From Bog-473 sp963721585 (GTDB lineage Bacteria; Actinomycetota; Acidimicrobiia; Acidimicrobiales; RAAP-2): a stretch of 64,000 nucleotides of DNA. The stretch lies in the NCBI GenBank assembly GCA_963721585.1, contig CAVRJN010000009.1, positions 1-64,000 of the forward strand, in the 5' to 3' direction. Numbering within the stretch: position 1 is the stretch's first letter; each line of letters starts with the position of its first letter. The notes beneath the pieces are model-generated. The model searched no databases. It was not told the origin of the DNA and saw nothing but the letters and a program-made list of their open reading frames with translations. Positions 1 through 8,651 of the stretch are shown here, in pieces. A program made the translations under genes and the position numbers.

Positions 1-1415
1 CGGGTGCCGCCGCCGACCACGGCTTCGCGCAGGCGCAGGAAGAGCACCGGGAGCTCCTCGCGCAGGTCGCCGGCCAGGGTGAGCAGCACCGGTGCCGCAC
101 AGGCCTCGTCGATGGTGGCCCTCGGCAGGCCCAGCACGAGCTCGGCAGGGAGGCCATCACCAAGCTGGGCGTCGACCGAGTCGGTGCCGATGACGCCCTT
201 GGCCAGCTTGGCCCAGGCGTAGGCGGACTCGTTGGTCAGGCGTGCCCCTCCGATGACGGCCACCGCGCCGGCTCCCCCGGCGCTCTTGGCGGCGGAGAGT
301 CCGGCCGCCGCGGCGGCCAGGGCCTCGCCCCAGCTGACCGGGACCAGCTCGCCTTCCTTGCGGATGCGCGGCTCCACGAGGCGGCCGTGCTCGAAGCGCC
401 CCGTCTCCCGCGCCTCGCCCAGGAACTGGCCGCGGCTGGCACCGAGGCTGACGACCTGGGACGCGGTCGCGGGCACCACGTCGACGGCCTCGTCGGCCAC
501 CTCGGTGGGCTGGGGGCCGTTGTCGACCTCGTCGCCGTTGACGGACTCGAAGGAGAAGCGGCCCTTGTCGCACAGCCAGCCGTGGTTGACCGGCTCGGAG
601 TCGATGCCGAGCAGCCGGGTCAGGCGGTTCTGCGAGGACTGCACGGCGACCCGGCAGCCGACCGAGCAGGCGGTGCAGGTGGACTCGACCTGATCGAGGT
701 CCCAGGGCCGGGCGGTGAAGCGGTAGGGCGTCGCGGTGAGCGCGCCCACCGGGCAGATCTGCACCGTGTTCCCGCTGAAGTAGGAGGAGAATGGCTCCGT
801 GGGGAAGGTCGCGACCTCCACGTTCTCGCCCCGCCCGGCGAAGTCGATCTGCGCCTCGCCGGCCACGTCGGAGGCGAAGCGGGTGCAGCGGGCGCACTGA
901 ATGCAGCGCTCGCGGTCGAGCAGGACGAGGTCGGAGATGGCGATGGGCTTCTCGAAGTGGCGCTTCTCCTCAATGAAGCGGGTCTCACCCGGGCCGTAGG
1001 CCAGGGTCTGGTCCTGCAGCGGGCATTCGCCGCCCTTGTCGCAGACCGGGCAGTCGAGCGGGTGGTTGGCCAGCAGGAACTCGAGCACGCCGTCCTGGGC
1101 CTTCTTCACCTTCTCCGAGGTGGTGTCGACGACCATGCCCTCGCCCGCCTCGATGAAGCAGGCCGGCTGCAAGGTGGCGCCGCGCGGGCCCTCGACCTCG
1201 ACCAGGCACATGCGGCACATGCCGACAGGCTCCATGCGCGGGTGGTAGCAGAAGCGCGGGATGTAGGTCCCGGCCCGCTCGGCCGCCGCAATCAGCAGCT
1301 CGCCTTTCTTGGCGCTGACCGTGCGTCCGTCGAGGGTGAAGGTGTGTGTCCCGTCCTCCTTCGCGTCCGGTGCGAATGTGTCGGTGGGGTTCTTGGTCTT
1401 CGCCGTGTCAGTCAA
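1..1415 (-). CDS. nuoG: NADH-quinone oxidoreductase subunit G (partial, C-terminus outside window)
   Basis: This is the iron-sulfur subunit of complex I that passes electrons from NuoF towards quinone on the cytoplasmic arm. About 471 residues are inside the window. Seen in order: an N-terminal [2Fe-2S] ferredoxin domain with CYHPRMEPVGMCRMC and a later Cys, the HPLDCPVCDKGGECPLQD cluster site, a 4Fe-4S pair (CIQCARC and CPVGAL), and CTACSVGC, which opens the molybdopterin-oxidoreductase-like region. No ATG fits the start. The best choice is a TTG at 1415 overlapping the nuoF stop, which gives the tight coupling seen elsewhere in this operon. The family is usually about 800 residues, so roughly half is present. 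Confidence 0.93.
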   Translation of the reverse strand, partial: MTDTAKTKNPTDTFAPDAKEDGTHTFTLDGRTVSAKKGELLIAAAERAGTYIPRFCYHPRMEPVGMCRMCLVEVEGPRGATLQPACFIEAGEGMVVDTTSEKVKKAQDGVLEFLLANHPLDCPVCDKGGECPLQDQTLAYGPGETRFIEEKRHFEKPIAISDLVLLDRERCIQCARCTRFASDVAGEAQIDFAGRGENVEVATFPTEPFSSYFSGNTVQICPVGALTATPYRFTARPWDLDQVESTCTACSVGCRVAVQSSQNRLTRLLGIDSEPVNHGWLCDKGRFSFESVNGDEVDNGPQPTEVADEAVDVVPATASQVVSLGASRGQFLGEARETGRFEHGRLVEPRIRKEGELVPVSWGEALAAAAAGLSAAKSAGGAGAVAVIGGARLTNESAYAWAKLAKGVIGTDSVDAQLGDGLPAELVLGLPRATIDEACAAPVLLTLAGDLREELPVLFLRLREAVVGGGT

Positions 1416-2712
1416 AGGGACACCCCCCCTCCTTCACGTGCACCAGGAACTCGTCGCGGAACATGCGGATGCCGGACGCGATGGACGACGGGATCGACGG
1501 CCCGAGCACGCAGATCGTTGTCTGCTGCGGGGGCCAGGCCACGCCGGGGGAGATGTTGTCGCACAGGTCCATGAGAAGGTCCAGATCTTCCTCGCGCCCG
1601 TCGCCGTTCTCAATTCGGTACATGATGCGCTCCAGCCAGCCCGATCCCTCGCGGCAGGGCGTGCACTGCCCGCACGACTCGCGGGAGAAGAACTTGGTGA
1701 TGCGCCAGGCGGCGCGCACCATGCACGTGGCCGAGTCCATGACGACGACCGAGCCCGAACCGAGCATGGATCCGGCGTCGCCCACTTCGTCCTGGCCGAG
1801 CGGCAGGTCCACCTGGTCCGGACCGAACCACGGGGCAGACACGCCGCCGGGGATGAATGCCTTGAGCGTGTTGGAGCCGCGGATGCCCCCGCCCAACACT
1901 GGCGCGTAGATGAGGTCGCGGAACGTGGTCTTCACCATCTCGAGCTCGTAGTTGCCCGGGTTGCGCACGTGGCCGGCCAGGGCGAACAGCCGCGTCCCGG
2001 TGGAGCGGCCTGCGCCCAGCGCGGCGAAGGCGGCGCCGCCGTTGTTCACGATCCAGGGGATGTTGGCCATGGTCTCGACGTTGTTGACCACGGTGGGCTC
2101 GCCGTAGAGGCCGATGGCCGCCGGGAAGAAGGGGGGCTTGATCCGCGGGAAGCCGCGCTTGCCCTCGAGCGACTCGAGCAGCGCCGTCTCCTCGCCGCAG
2201 ATGTAGGCGCCGGCGCCGGGGTGCACCACGATGTCGACCGAGAACCCCGAATCGAAGATGTTGCTCCCCACCGCCCCGTGGGCGTAGGCCTCGTTCAGCG
2301 CCGCCTGCAGGCGCTCCAGGCCCAGTGCGAACTCCCCGCGCAGGTAGATGAACGCCTGCGTGACCTGCAGCGCGTAGGCGGAGATCAGCACGCCTTCGAG
2401 GATCTGGTGCGGGTCGCCTTCAATGAGCATGTGGTCCTTGAAGGTGGCGGGCTCGGATTCGTCGCCGTTGATGACCAGGTACGTCACCGGGTTCTTGCGC
2501 AGCATCGACCACTTGCGCCCGGCCGGGAAGCCGGCGCCGCCCCGGCCCAGCAGGCTGGCCGCGTCGACCTCGGCCGCCACCGCCTCGGGGGTCATGGTCA
2601 GGGCCTTGCGCAGCCCGGTGTACCCGCCGGTGGCGAGGTAGCGCTCCAGCGTGAAGGAGTCGTCGTAGCCGAGGCGCGCCGTGATGATCCTGGGGGCGTC
2701 GGTGATGGCCAT
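1408..2712 (-). CDS. nuoF: NADH-quinone oxidoreductase subunit F
   Basis: NADH-binding, FMN-containing entry subunit of complex I, 434 residues, full family length. Visible motifs are the FMN/NAD loop GRGGAGFPAGRKW near residue 60, NGDESEPATFKDH, the GAGAYICGEETALLESLEG segment in mid-protein, and the 4Fe-4S motif ESCGQCTPCREG near residue 350 with a last Cys further on. The ATG at 2712 overlaps the nuoE stop (ATGA), and its own stop overlaps the proposed nuoG start, so NuoE-F-G are probably translated together. Confidence 0.97.
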   Translation of the reverse strand: MAITDAPRIITARLGYDDSFTLERYLATGGYTGLRKALTMTPEAVAAEVDAASLLGRGGAGFPAGRKWSMLRKNPVTYLVINGDESEPATFKDHMLIEGDPHQILEGVLISAYALQVTQAFIYLRGEFALGLERLQAALNEAYAHGAVGSNIFDSGFSVDIVVHPGAGAYICGEETALLESLEGKRGFPRIKPPFFPAAIGLYGEPTVVNNVETMANIPWIVNNGGAAFAALGAGRSTGTRLFALAGHVRNPGNYELEMVKTTFRDLIYAPVLGGGIRGSNTLKAFIPGGVSAPWFGPDQVDLPLGQDEVGDAGSMLGSGSVVVMDSATCMVRAAWRITKFFSRESCGQCTPCREGSGWLERIMYRIENGDGREEDLDLLMDLCDNISPGVAWPPQQTTICVLGPSIPSSIASGIRMFRDEFLVHVKEGGCPFD

Positions 2713-3341
2713 CAGGCCTTCTTCTCCCCGCCGGCCGCGGCGCGGGTGGCCTGTTCGGCGGCAACCGCAGCGCGCTCGGACTTGATGGCGGCGGGGTCGG
2801 CCTGCAAGCCGACACTGCGGCGCACCCGCACCAGCGTGCCGTGGTTCGGGATCGTGTCCGACAGGCGACCGGCGCGCAGATCCCCGACCAGCGCGTCGAA
2901 GCTCTCGGGCGTCTGCGCGCCGACGTAGCGGTGGTTGACCTGCACGCACGGCGTCTTGTCGCAATCGGCCAGGCACTCCGCCTCGTGCAGCGTGAAGACG
3001 CCGTCGGGCGTCGTCCCGCCGGCGCGGACACCGAGCGTCGACTCCGCGTGCTCCAGCAGCTCGAGCGCGCCGCCGAGCAGGCAGGCAATGTTGGTGCACA
3101 CCGCCACGGCGTAGGTGCCCACGGGCTCGGTGTGCAGCATGTCGTAGAAGGTGGCGGTGCCCCGCACCTCGGCCGCCGTCACACCGCACAGCTCGGCGAT
3201 CTCGCTCACGGCCTCGGGGACCAGCCAGCCGTCCTGCTCCTGGGCCAGGTGGCACAGCGGGATGAGGGCGGAACGCGGCTCGGGGTAGAGCGCGACCAAC
3301 TCCTCGGCCCGGGTGCGGACGTCCGCTTGCAGGTGGCTCAC
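2712..3341 (-). CDS. nuoE: NADH-quinone oxidoreductase subunit E
   Basis: The 24-kDa-type thioredoxin-like [2Fe-2S] subunit of complex I, 209 residues. The cluster ligands are seen as VCTNIAC (Cys-x4-Cys) and ECLADCDKTPC (Cys-x3-Cys). The C-terminal tail of about 40 residues is Ala/Lys-rich and probably disordered. The GTG start overlaps the nuoD stop by four bases. It works with NuoF and NuoG in the NADH-oxidising module. Confidence 0.96.
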   Translation of the reverse strand: MSHLQADVRTRAEELVALYPEPRSALIPLCHLAQEQDGWLVPEAVSEIAELCGVTAAEVRGTATFYDMLHTEPVGTYAVAVCTNIACLLGGALELLEHAESTLGVRAGGTTPDGVFTLHEAECLADCDKTPCVQVNHRYVGAQTPESFDALVGDLRAGRLSDTIPNHGTLVRVRRSVGLQADPAAIKSERAAVAAEQATRAAAGGEKKA

Positions 3342-4573
3342 CGGTCGACCTCGCCCATGACCGGGTCGACCGAGGAGATGACGGCGACGGCGTCGGCCAT
3401 GGTGCCGCCGCGCAGCAGCAACGGGAGCGCCTGCAGGTTGACGAAGCTCGGCGCACGAATGTGCATGCGGTACGGCTTCGAGGTCCCGTCGGAGACCATG
3501 TAGCAGCCCAGCTCGCCCCGCGGGGACTCGATCGCCACGTAGACCTCGCCCTCGGGGACCCGGAAGCCCTCGGTGAAGATCTTGAAGTGGTGGATGAGCG
3601 CCTCCATGCTCTCGTCGATGCGGGCGCGTGGCGGCGGCGTCACCTTGCGGTCCTGCACGCGGTAGTCGCCCGGGGGCATCATCTCGGCGATCTGACGGAT
3701 CATCTTGATGGACTCGCGGATCTCGTTGAGCCGCACCGAGTAGCGGTCGAAGTTGTCGCCGTAGGTCCCCACGATCACGTCGAAGTCGAGCTTGTCGTAG
3801 GCCAGGTAGGGCATGGTCCGGCGCAGGTCCCAGGGCACGCCGGTGGAGCGCAGGATGGGCCCGGTCACCGAGAGCGCAAGCGCCTCCTCGGCCGAGATGT
3901 TGCCCACCGCTTCGGTGCGCTCGCGGAAGATGGGCTGGCCCGTGATCAGCTCGTCGTACTCGTAGGTGCGGGCAAGGATGGTCTCGCAGATGATCTCGAT
4001 GTCGTCCTGCCAGCCGTCGGGCAGGTCGGCGGCGACGCCGCCCGGACGGATGTAGTTGGTGTTCATGCGCAGCCCGGTCACCTTCTCGAAGAAGGCGAGG
4101 ACCATTTCGCGCTCACGGAAGCCGTAGATCAACATGGAGGTCGAGCCGAGGTCCCCGCCGTTGGTGGCCACCCACAGCAGATGCGACGACACCCGGTTCA
4201 GCTCGACCATCAGCATCCGGATCCAGGTGGCGCGTGGTGGCGTCTCCACGTCCAGGAGCGCCTCGGTGGCCAGGGAGAAGACCAGCTCGTTGTGGAGCGG
4301 GGACAGATAGTCCATCCGGGTCACGTTGGTCGAGCCCTGGACGTAGGTCAGCTCCTCCCCCTGCTTCTCCATGCCGGTGTGGAGGTAGCCGATGATGGGC
4401 TTGGTGCGCAGGATCGCCTCACCGTCCAACTCGAGCATGAGGCGCAGCACGCCGTGGGTGGAAGGGTGTTGGGGGCCCATGTTGATGATCGTCGTCTCGT
4501 CGTCACGGCGCTCGATGTCGATGTCAGCCGGATCGGCGTAGCCGCCCTCGGGGAGGCGAAGGACCGCGCCCAC
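3338..4573 (-). CDS. nuoD: NADH-quinone oxidoreductase subunit D
   Basis: The 49-kDa-type subunit that helps form the quinone site of complex I. Family hallmarks are MGPQHPSTHGVLRL near the N-terminus, a GYLHTGMEKQ segment, and the C-terminal IESPRGELGCYMVSDG. The GTG at 4573 gives 411 residues, but it is embedded in CAGGAGGTG with no spacing for a ribosome site. The in-frame sequence upstream (SGRAPLTSPGELRQE) still looks coding and is closed by a stop near 4641, with no other start codon. The true start may lie in the His-rich ORF that begins at 4763, joined by a one-base frame change. Confidence 0.93.
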   Translation of the reverse strand: MGAVLRLPEGGYADPADIDIERRDDETTIINMGPQHPSTHGVLRLMLELDGEAILRTKPIIGYLHTGMEKQGEELTYVQGSTNVTRMDYLSPLHNELVFSLATEALLDVETPPRATWIRMLMVELNRVSSHLLWVATNGGDLGSTSMLIYGFREREMVLAFFEKVTGLRMNTNYIRPGGVAADLPDGWQDDIEIICETILARTYEYDELITGQPIFRERTEAVGNISAEEALALSVTGPILRSTGVPWDLRRTMPYLAYDKLDFDVIVGTYGDNFDRYSVRLNEIRESIKMIRQIAEMMPPGDYRVQDRKVTPPPRARIDESMEALIHHFKIFTEGFRVPEGEVYVAIESPRGELGCYMVSDGTSKPYRMHIRAPSFVNLQALPLLLRGGTMADAVAVISSVDPVMGEVDR

Positions 4574-4763
4574 CTCCTGGCGGAGTTCGCCGGGGCTGGT
4601 GAGTGGTGCGCGACCGGAGGCCCTGGTCGCCCTCTGACGTCTCCGCGATCAGGGCCTGCTCTTCGGCCTCTTCGAAGGCCTCGTGCTCGGCGTCCTCGGC
4701 CGCGTACTCCTCGTCGTGCTCGTGGCCGTGGTGATGGCCGTGCTCGTTCTCGTGATCGCTCAC
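4524..4763 (-). CDS. His/Glu-rich leader ORF between nuoC and nuoD, possibly the frameshifted N-terminus of NuoD
   Basis: The GTG at 4763 overlaps the nuoC stop by four bases, exactly like its operon neighbours. The first ~48 residues are very rich in His, Asp and Glu (HENEHGHHHGHEHDEEY and an EEAEEQAL stretch). After about residue 49 the frame becomes Arg/Pro-rich, which is typical of out-of-frame GC-rich DNA, while the nuoD frame one base later becomes protein-like. Dropping one base near 4618-4623 would fuse the two into one NuoD of about 474 residues. Alternatives are a separate small metal-binding peptide or a programmed shift. No function is assigned. Confidence 0.5.
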   Translation of the reverse strand: MSDHENEHGHHHGHEHDEEYAAEDAEHEAFEEAEEQALIAETSEGDQGLRSRTTHQPRRTPPGGGRGPSPPRGRLRRSG

Positions 4764-5281
4764 CGGGGGCCTGGCGCTTCCTTGAACTGCACGGGCACCC
4801 GCCCGACGCCGTAGTCCTTGCGCAGGGGGTGGCCTTCCCAGTCTTCGGGCATGAGGATGCGCGTCATGTCGGGGTGGCCCTCGAAGATGATCCCGACCAT
4901 GTCGTAGGCCTCACGCTCCATGGAGTCGGCGCCCGGATAGACCTCCACCACGCTGTCCACGGTCGGATCGGACTCGGGCACCTGCACTCGGATGCGCACG
5001 CGCCGGCGGGACGAGAGCGAGAGCAGGTTGACGACGACCTCGAAGCGCTCCGGCGTCACCCCCTCGGGCAGGGTGCGGCCGGGATGGGTCAGGTAGTCGA
5101 CGGCGCACAGGTCGCTGCAAAGCTCGAAGCCGGCGTCGCGAAAGGCGGCCACCATCTGCTTGTACGTCTCGCGGTGCGGGAAGGCGAGCTGATCGACCAG
5201 GCGGTCGGGCAGCCGCGGCACCTCGGGGAGGACGCTGGCAGGGGAGGCCACCGGCGCAGTCGTCGGGGTCGTCCCGCTCAC
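4760..5281 (-). CDS. nuoC: NADH-quinone oxidoreductase subunit C
   Basis: The 30-kDa-type subunit of the complex I hydrophilic arm, 173 residues. The C-terminal signature is clear: EREAYDMVGIIFEGHPDMTR followed by RILMPEDWEGHPLRKDYGVG. The first ~20 residues are Pro/Ala/Thr-rich and variable. The GTG start overlaps the nuoB stop by four bases. Confidence 0.95.
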   Translation of the reverse strand: MSGTTPTTAPVASPASVLPEVPRLPDRLVDQLAFPHRETYKQMVAAFRDAGFELCSDLCAVDYLTHPGRTLPEGVTPERFEVVVNLLSLSSRRRVRIRVQVPESDPTVDSVVEVYPGADSMEREAYDMVGIIFEGHPDMTRILMPEDWEGHPLRKDYGVGRVPVQFKEAPGPR

Positions 5282-5838
5282 CGTGGCGTGGCCACCCGCA
5301 CGGCGTCGGGCACGGTGGGCACCCAGCCGCCGGTCGCCTGCTCGCCGGCCGGGACGGAGGATCCGGGACGGCGGGTGATCTCACCGGTCCGGATCTTCTC
5401 GTGCAGCGTCAGGATGGCGTGCAGGAGCGTCTCGGGCGAGGGTGGGCAACCGGGGGCGTAGACGTCCACGGGCACGATCTGGTCCACCCCCTGCACGATG
5501 GCGTAGTTGTTGAACATCCCCCCCGTCGACGCGCACACGCCCATGGAGATGACCCACTTGGGTTCCATCATCTGGTCGTAGATGTTGCGCAGGACTGGGG
5601 CCATCTTCTGCGAGACCCGCCCGGCGACGATCATCAGGTCGGCCTGCCGCGGCGAGCCCCGGAAGACCTCCATGCCGAGCCGGCTGATGTCGTAGTCGGC
5701 GGCCCCGACCGAGATCATCTCAATGGCGCAGCAGGCGAGGCCGAACGTGGCCGGCCACACGCTGTTGCGGCGGGCCCACTTGACCAGGTCCTCGATCCGA
5801 CCCGTCAAGAAGTTGTGCTGGAGGTCCTCGAACCCCAT
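5278..5838 (-). CDS. nuoB: NADH-quinone oxidoreductase subunit B
   Basis: Carries the terminal 4Fe-4S cluster N2 next to the quinone site; 186 residues. The cluster residues appear as the adjacent pair in FGLACCAIEM, a Cys in GVCASTGGMFNNY and one in YAPGCPPSPE. It begins with ATG three bases after the nuoA stop, so it is in the same transcript. Confidence 0.97.
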   Translation of the reverse strand: MGFEDLQHNFLTGRIEDLVKWARRNSVWPATFGLACCAIEMISVGAADYDISRLGMEVFRGSPRQADLMIVAGRVSQKMAPVLRNIYDQMMEPKWVISMGVCASTGGMFNNYAIVQGVDQIVPVDVYAPGCPPSPETLLHAILTLHEKIRTGEITRRPGSSVPAGEQATGGWVPTVPDAVRVATPR

Positions 5839-5841
5839 CGA

Positions 5842-6291
5842 TCAGGCCGCCTCGCCTGGGTTCTTGGACGCACTGATCCGGGTGATGGTCGACTCCGACG
5901 TCCGGCTCGGCAGGCCGGACTGCAGGGCCTTCGACGGCCCCCAGGTCAGGGCCCCGTTGGAGATGAGGTAGAGGAACGACACGAAGACCACCGCCGCGAA
6001 GACGATCACCTCGATGAGCCCGAATGTCGCGATCTGGTGGAAGACCACCGCCCAGGGGTAGAGGAACACGATCTCGATATCGAAGATGATGAAGATCATC
6101 GACACCAGGTAGAAGCGCACCGGAAAGCGCTGGGGCGGCTCCACGTCGGGCACGATGCCGCATTCGTAGGGCGCCAGCTTGGCGGAGGACGGCTTCTTCC
6201 GCGGCGCCAGGATCGCTGAGGACACCAGCGAGAACACGGTGAAACCGAGCGCGAGCACGCCCAAAATGAGGATCGGGAGATACTGGACCAC
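5842..6291 (-). CDS. nuoA: NADH-quinone oxidoreductase subunit A
   Basis: Small membrane subunit of complex I, 149 residues, three predicted transmembrane helices. The conserved loop APYECGIVP and the following RFPVRFYLVSMIFIIFDIE segment identify it. It is the first gene of the operon. The 87-bp gap to the divergent gene at 6379 must hold its promoter, and I saw no Rex-type inverted repeat (TGTGAA-N-TTCACA) there by eye. The GTG start is the best available. Confidence 0.96.
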   Translation of the reverse strand: MVQYLPILILGVLALGFTVFSLVSSAILAPRKKPSSAKLAPYECGIVPDVEPPQRFPVRFYLVSMIFIIFDIEIVFLYPWAVVFHQIATFGLIEVIVFAAVVFVSFLYLISNGALTWGPSKALQSGLPSRTSESTITRISASKNPGEAA

Positions 6292-6378
6292 TGAGATCCG
6301 TTTCTACCATGCGACCGCTTTGCCAGGCACATCCGCGCCGCTGGTCAGAGGCCCCGGCGGCGGACCTACGATGCGTTC

Positions 6379-7914
6379 GTGACGGCTCCCGACGAGACCC
6401 CTGGTCCCGGTGCCCCCAAGAAGGCGGCGAGGACTGCGAAAGCTCCTGCCAAGAAGCGGGCGGCGGCGAAGAAGGTCACGCCGCGGAAGGCGGCCGCGAA
6501 GAAGGCGGCAACCCCCGCCGCAGCCGATGCGGCGGGGAAGGCCGCCAAGTCCCCGAGGCGGGCGGCAACGTCCGCGGCAAAGACCCCGCATACGACCTCG
6601 GCAGCGGCCCGGCGGGCCCCTGATCACGTCCACGATGTGGTGATAGTCGGCGCAGGGCCGTCCGGCGCATCCTGTGCCTACTGGCTGGCCGAGGCCGGCT
6701 GGGACGTGGTCGTCGTGGAGAAGAAGGAGTTCCCCCGGGAGAAAACCTGCGGCGACGGCCTCACGCCGCGGGCCGTCCGGCAACTGGCCGACATGGACCT
6801 GGAAGGGGCCCTGGCCGGCTCCCACCGCTACGGCGGCCTGCGGGCCTTCGGCTTCGGCCGCTCCATCGACATGCAGTGGCCGGAGCACCCAAACTTTCCC
6901 AACTACGGCTACACCATCACCCGCCACGACCTGGACGGCCTCGTTGCCGGTCACGCCGAGTCGGCCGGGGCGACCCTCCTCCAGGGCACCGAGGTCACAG
7001 AACCGGTGATCGACGAGGCGGCCACGCCCCCGGGCCCGCTGCCCACTCTCGTCGGCGTGGCCGTCAAGGACAAGGGCTCGACGAGCAGCCGCACCATCAA
7101 AGCCCGCTACGTAGTGGTAGCCGACGGCTCCAATTCGCGGATCGGCCGCATGCTGGGTACGTCCCGGCGCCGCGAGCTCCCCATGGGCATGGCGCTGCGC
7201 GGCTACTACCGCTCGGACCGCCACGACGACCCCTTCATTGAGTCACATCTCGACATCCGCGACGCCGAGGGCGACGTGGTGCCCGGCTACGGCTGGATCT
7301 TCCCGATGGGCGACGGGCGGGTGAACGTGGGCGTCGGGCTGCTCTCGACCGATCAGCGCTGGAAGGGCCTCAACACCAGCCATCTCATGGACGCCTTCGT
7401 GGATTTCGCACCGTCGTCGTGGGGTATCCGGCCCGAGACGAGCCTCGGGCCGCCAACGGGGGGGAAGCTCCCCATGGGGCTCTCGGTCGGGCCCCGGGCC
7501 GGCGGGAACGTGCTGATCACAGGCGACGCCGGCGGCGCCATCAACCCGTTCAACGGCGAGGGGATCGCCTACGGCTACGAGACCGGGAGGCTGGCCGCCG
7601 CAGCGCTGGGCCACGCCTTGACCGGCGAGGGCGAGCGTGCCCTGACCGACTACGACCACGAGCTGACGGCGGCCTACGGCCCGTACTTCAAGGTGGCGCG
7701 GGCCTTCGTGCACCTGATCTCGAACCCCGAGGCCATGCGCCTGTGCGTCGGCCTCGGCATGCGCTCCGAGCTGCTCATGACCCAGCTGCTGCGGATCATG
7801 GCCAATCTCATGCGGCCCGACGCCGCCGGCCCGGCGGAGCTCGGCTTCCGGGCCATGGAGCTCGTGTCGCGCGTCCTGCCCGACAACGACGGCCTTCAGA
7901 GTCCCGCCGCCTGA
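6379..7914 (+). CDS. Geranylgeranyl reductase family FAD-dependent protein with Lys/Ala-rich N-terminal tail
   Basis: Likely reduces isoprenoid double bonds, for example of menaquinone or polyprenyl lipids (family knowledge; the substrate is not shown here). The 511 residues fall into two parts. Residues ~10-80 form a tail made almost only of Lys, Ala, Pro, Arg and Thr (runs such as AKKRAAAKKV). From ~85 there is a Rossmann FAD site (VVIVGAGPSGASCAYWLAEAG), then EKKEFPREKTCGDGLTPRAV and a late FAD motif GNVLITGDAGGAINPFNGEG. In many actinobacteria this gene also sits beside nuoA. The GTG at 6379 is the first start in the frame. The catalytic domain alone would have the usual ~420 residues. 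Confidence 0.88.
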   Translation: MTAPDETPGPGAPKKAARTAKAPAKKRAAAKKVTPRKAAAKKAATPAAADAAGKAAKSPRRAATSAAKTPHTTSAAARRAPDHVHDVVIVGAGPSGASCAYWLAEAGWDVVVVEKKEFPREKTCGDGLTPRAVRQLADMDLEGALAGSHRYGGLRAFGFGRSIDMQWPEHPNFPNYGYTITRHDLDGLVAGHAESAGATLLQGTEVTEPVIDEAATPPGPLPTLVGVAVKDKGSTSSRTIKARYVVVADGSNSRIGRMLGTSRRRELPMGMALRGYYRSDRHDDPFIESHLDIRDAEGDVVPGYGWIFPMGDGRVNVGVGLLSTDQRWKGLNTSHLMDAFVDFAPSSWGIRPETSLGPPTGGKLPMGLSVGPRAGGNVLITGDAGGAINPFNGEGIAYGYETGRLAAAALGHALTGEGERALTDYDHELTAAYGPYFKVARAFVHLISNPEAMRLCVGLGMRSELLMTQLLRIMANLMRPDAAGPAELGFRAMELVSRVLPDNDGLQSPAA

Positions 7915-7949
7915 CCGAGTACTCGCAAGGGCCCCTCCGCGGAAGCAGC

Positions 7950-8480
7950 ATGGACGAGACCGAGGTGATCCGGCTGCGGTTGGGGCGCGTGGAGGAGATG
8001 TTCGAGACTCCGGTGTGGGACGGCGCGTCGCCGCCCGAGCGCTTCGAACCGGGGATTGACGTCTGCATCAGCGATCTGCGCAGCCGCAGATCCCAGGCAC
8101 CCGTGCGCCTGGAGCTCGCGCTCCCGGCCCAGCGCGTCGAGCCGGAGACCTCGACGCGCCTGCAGCAGTCGATCGGTCGCTATTGCGAGAACCGCATGGC
8201 GCGCAACGACCGCGAACGTCGCGGCACGAGGCGCGACGGGTACGCCGCGCTGAAGGTGGGCATACCCGTCGCCCTGGTCGGATTGGCCATCGCGGTGGCG
8301 ACGGCGGTCGCCAACACCAACGACGACTACACGCTTCCCAACCTGGCCGGGTGGGTCCTCGCCTGGGTGGGCCTCTGGTACCCGCTCGACACAATCTTCT
8401 TCTCGTCCCTCCTCCCGAAGCGCGAGAACGCCGTCCTCGCCCGGCTGCGGGAGGCCGAGGTGGCGATCACGCCGTTCTGA
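7950..8480 (+). CDS. Small membrane protein of unknown function
   Basis: 176 residues with an ATG at 7950. The first ~100 residues are soluble and charged. Two hydrophobic helices follow (around VGIPVALVGLAIAVATAVA and NLAGWVLAWVGLWYPLDTIF). A central segment, RMARNDRERRGTRRDGYAAL, is strongly basic. It lies 35 bp after the reductase in the same direction and may be co-transcribed. I recognise no family; the layout suggests a cytoplasmic domain anchored by a C-terminal hairpin. Confidence 0.6.
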   Translation: MDETEVIRLRLGRVEEMFETPVWDGASPPERFEPGIDVCISDLRSRRSQAPVRLELALPAQRVEPETSTRLQQSIGRYCENRMARNDRERRGTRRDGYAALKVGIPVALVGLAIAVATAVANTNDDYTLPNLAGWVLAWVGLWYPLDTIFFSSLLPKRENAVLARLREAEVAITPF

Positions 8481-8651
8481 GGCCGCCACCCACGACGTCG
8501 GCGAATACGCCCAAGCGCCACGCGTGGACAGCCCGACGTTCCAAGGACATGACCCTCGCGCCGATCACCGGCGGCGTCATGGTGCTGGTCCCCCGCGTCC
8601 TGCCGCACGACGAGGGGCTGGAGGCTCCCGCCGCCTGCCCGCGACCGCCGC

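Noticed and set aside
387..1574. Long plus-strand open frame across nuoG
   Set aside because: It is the reverse of a real gene in high-GC DNA. The minus strand has all the Fe-S motifs of NuoG; the plus frame has none and is Gly/Ala/Arg-rich.
3461..5461. 666-codon open frame on the plus strand over nuoB-C-D
   Set aside because: Antisense shadow of complex I genes; no domain or motif, while the minus strand is fully accounted for.
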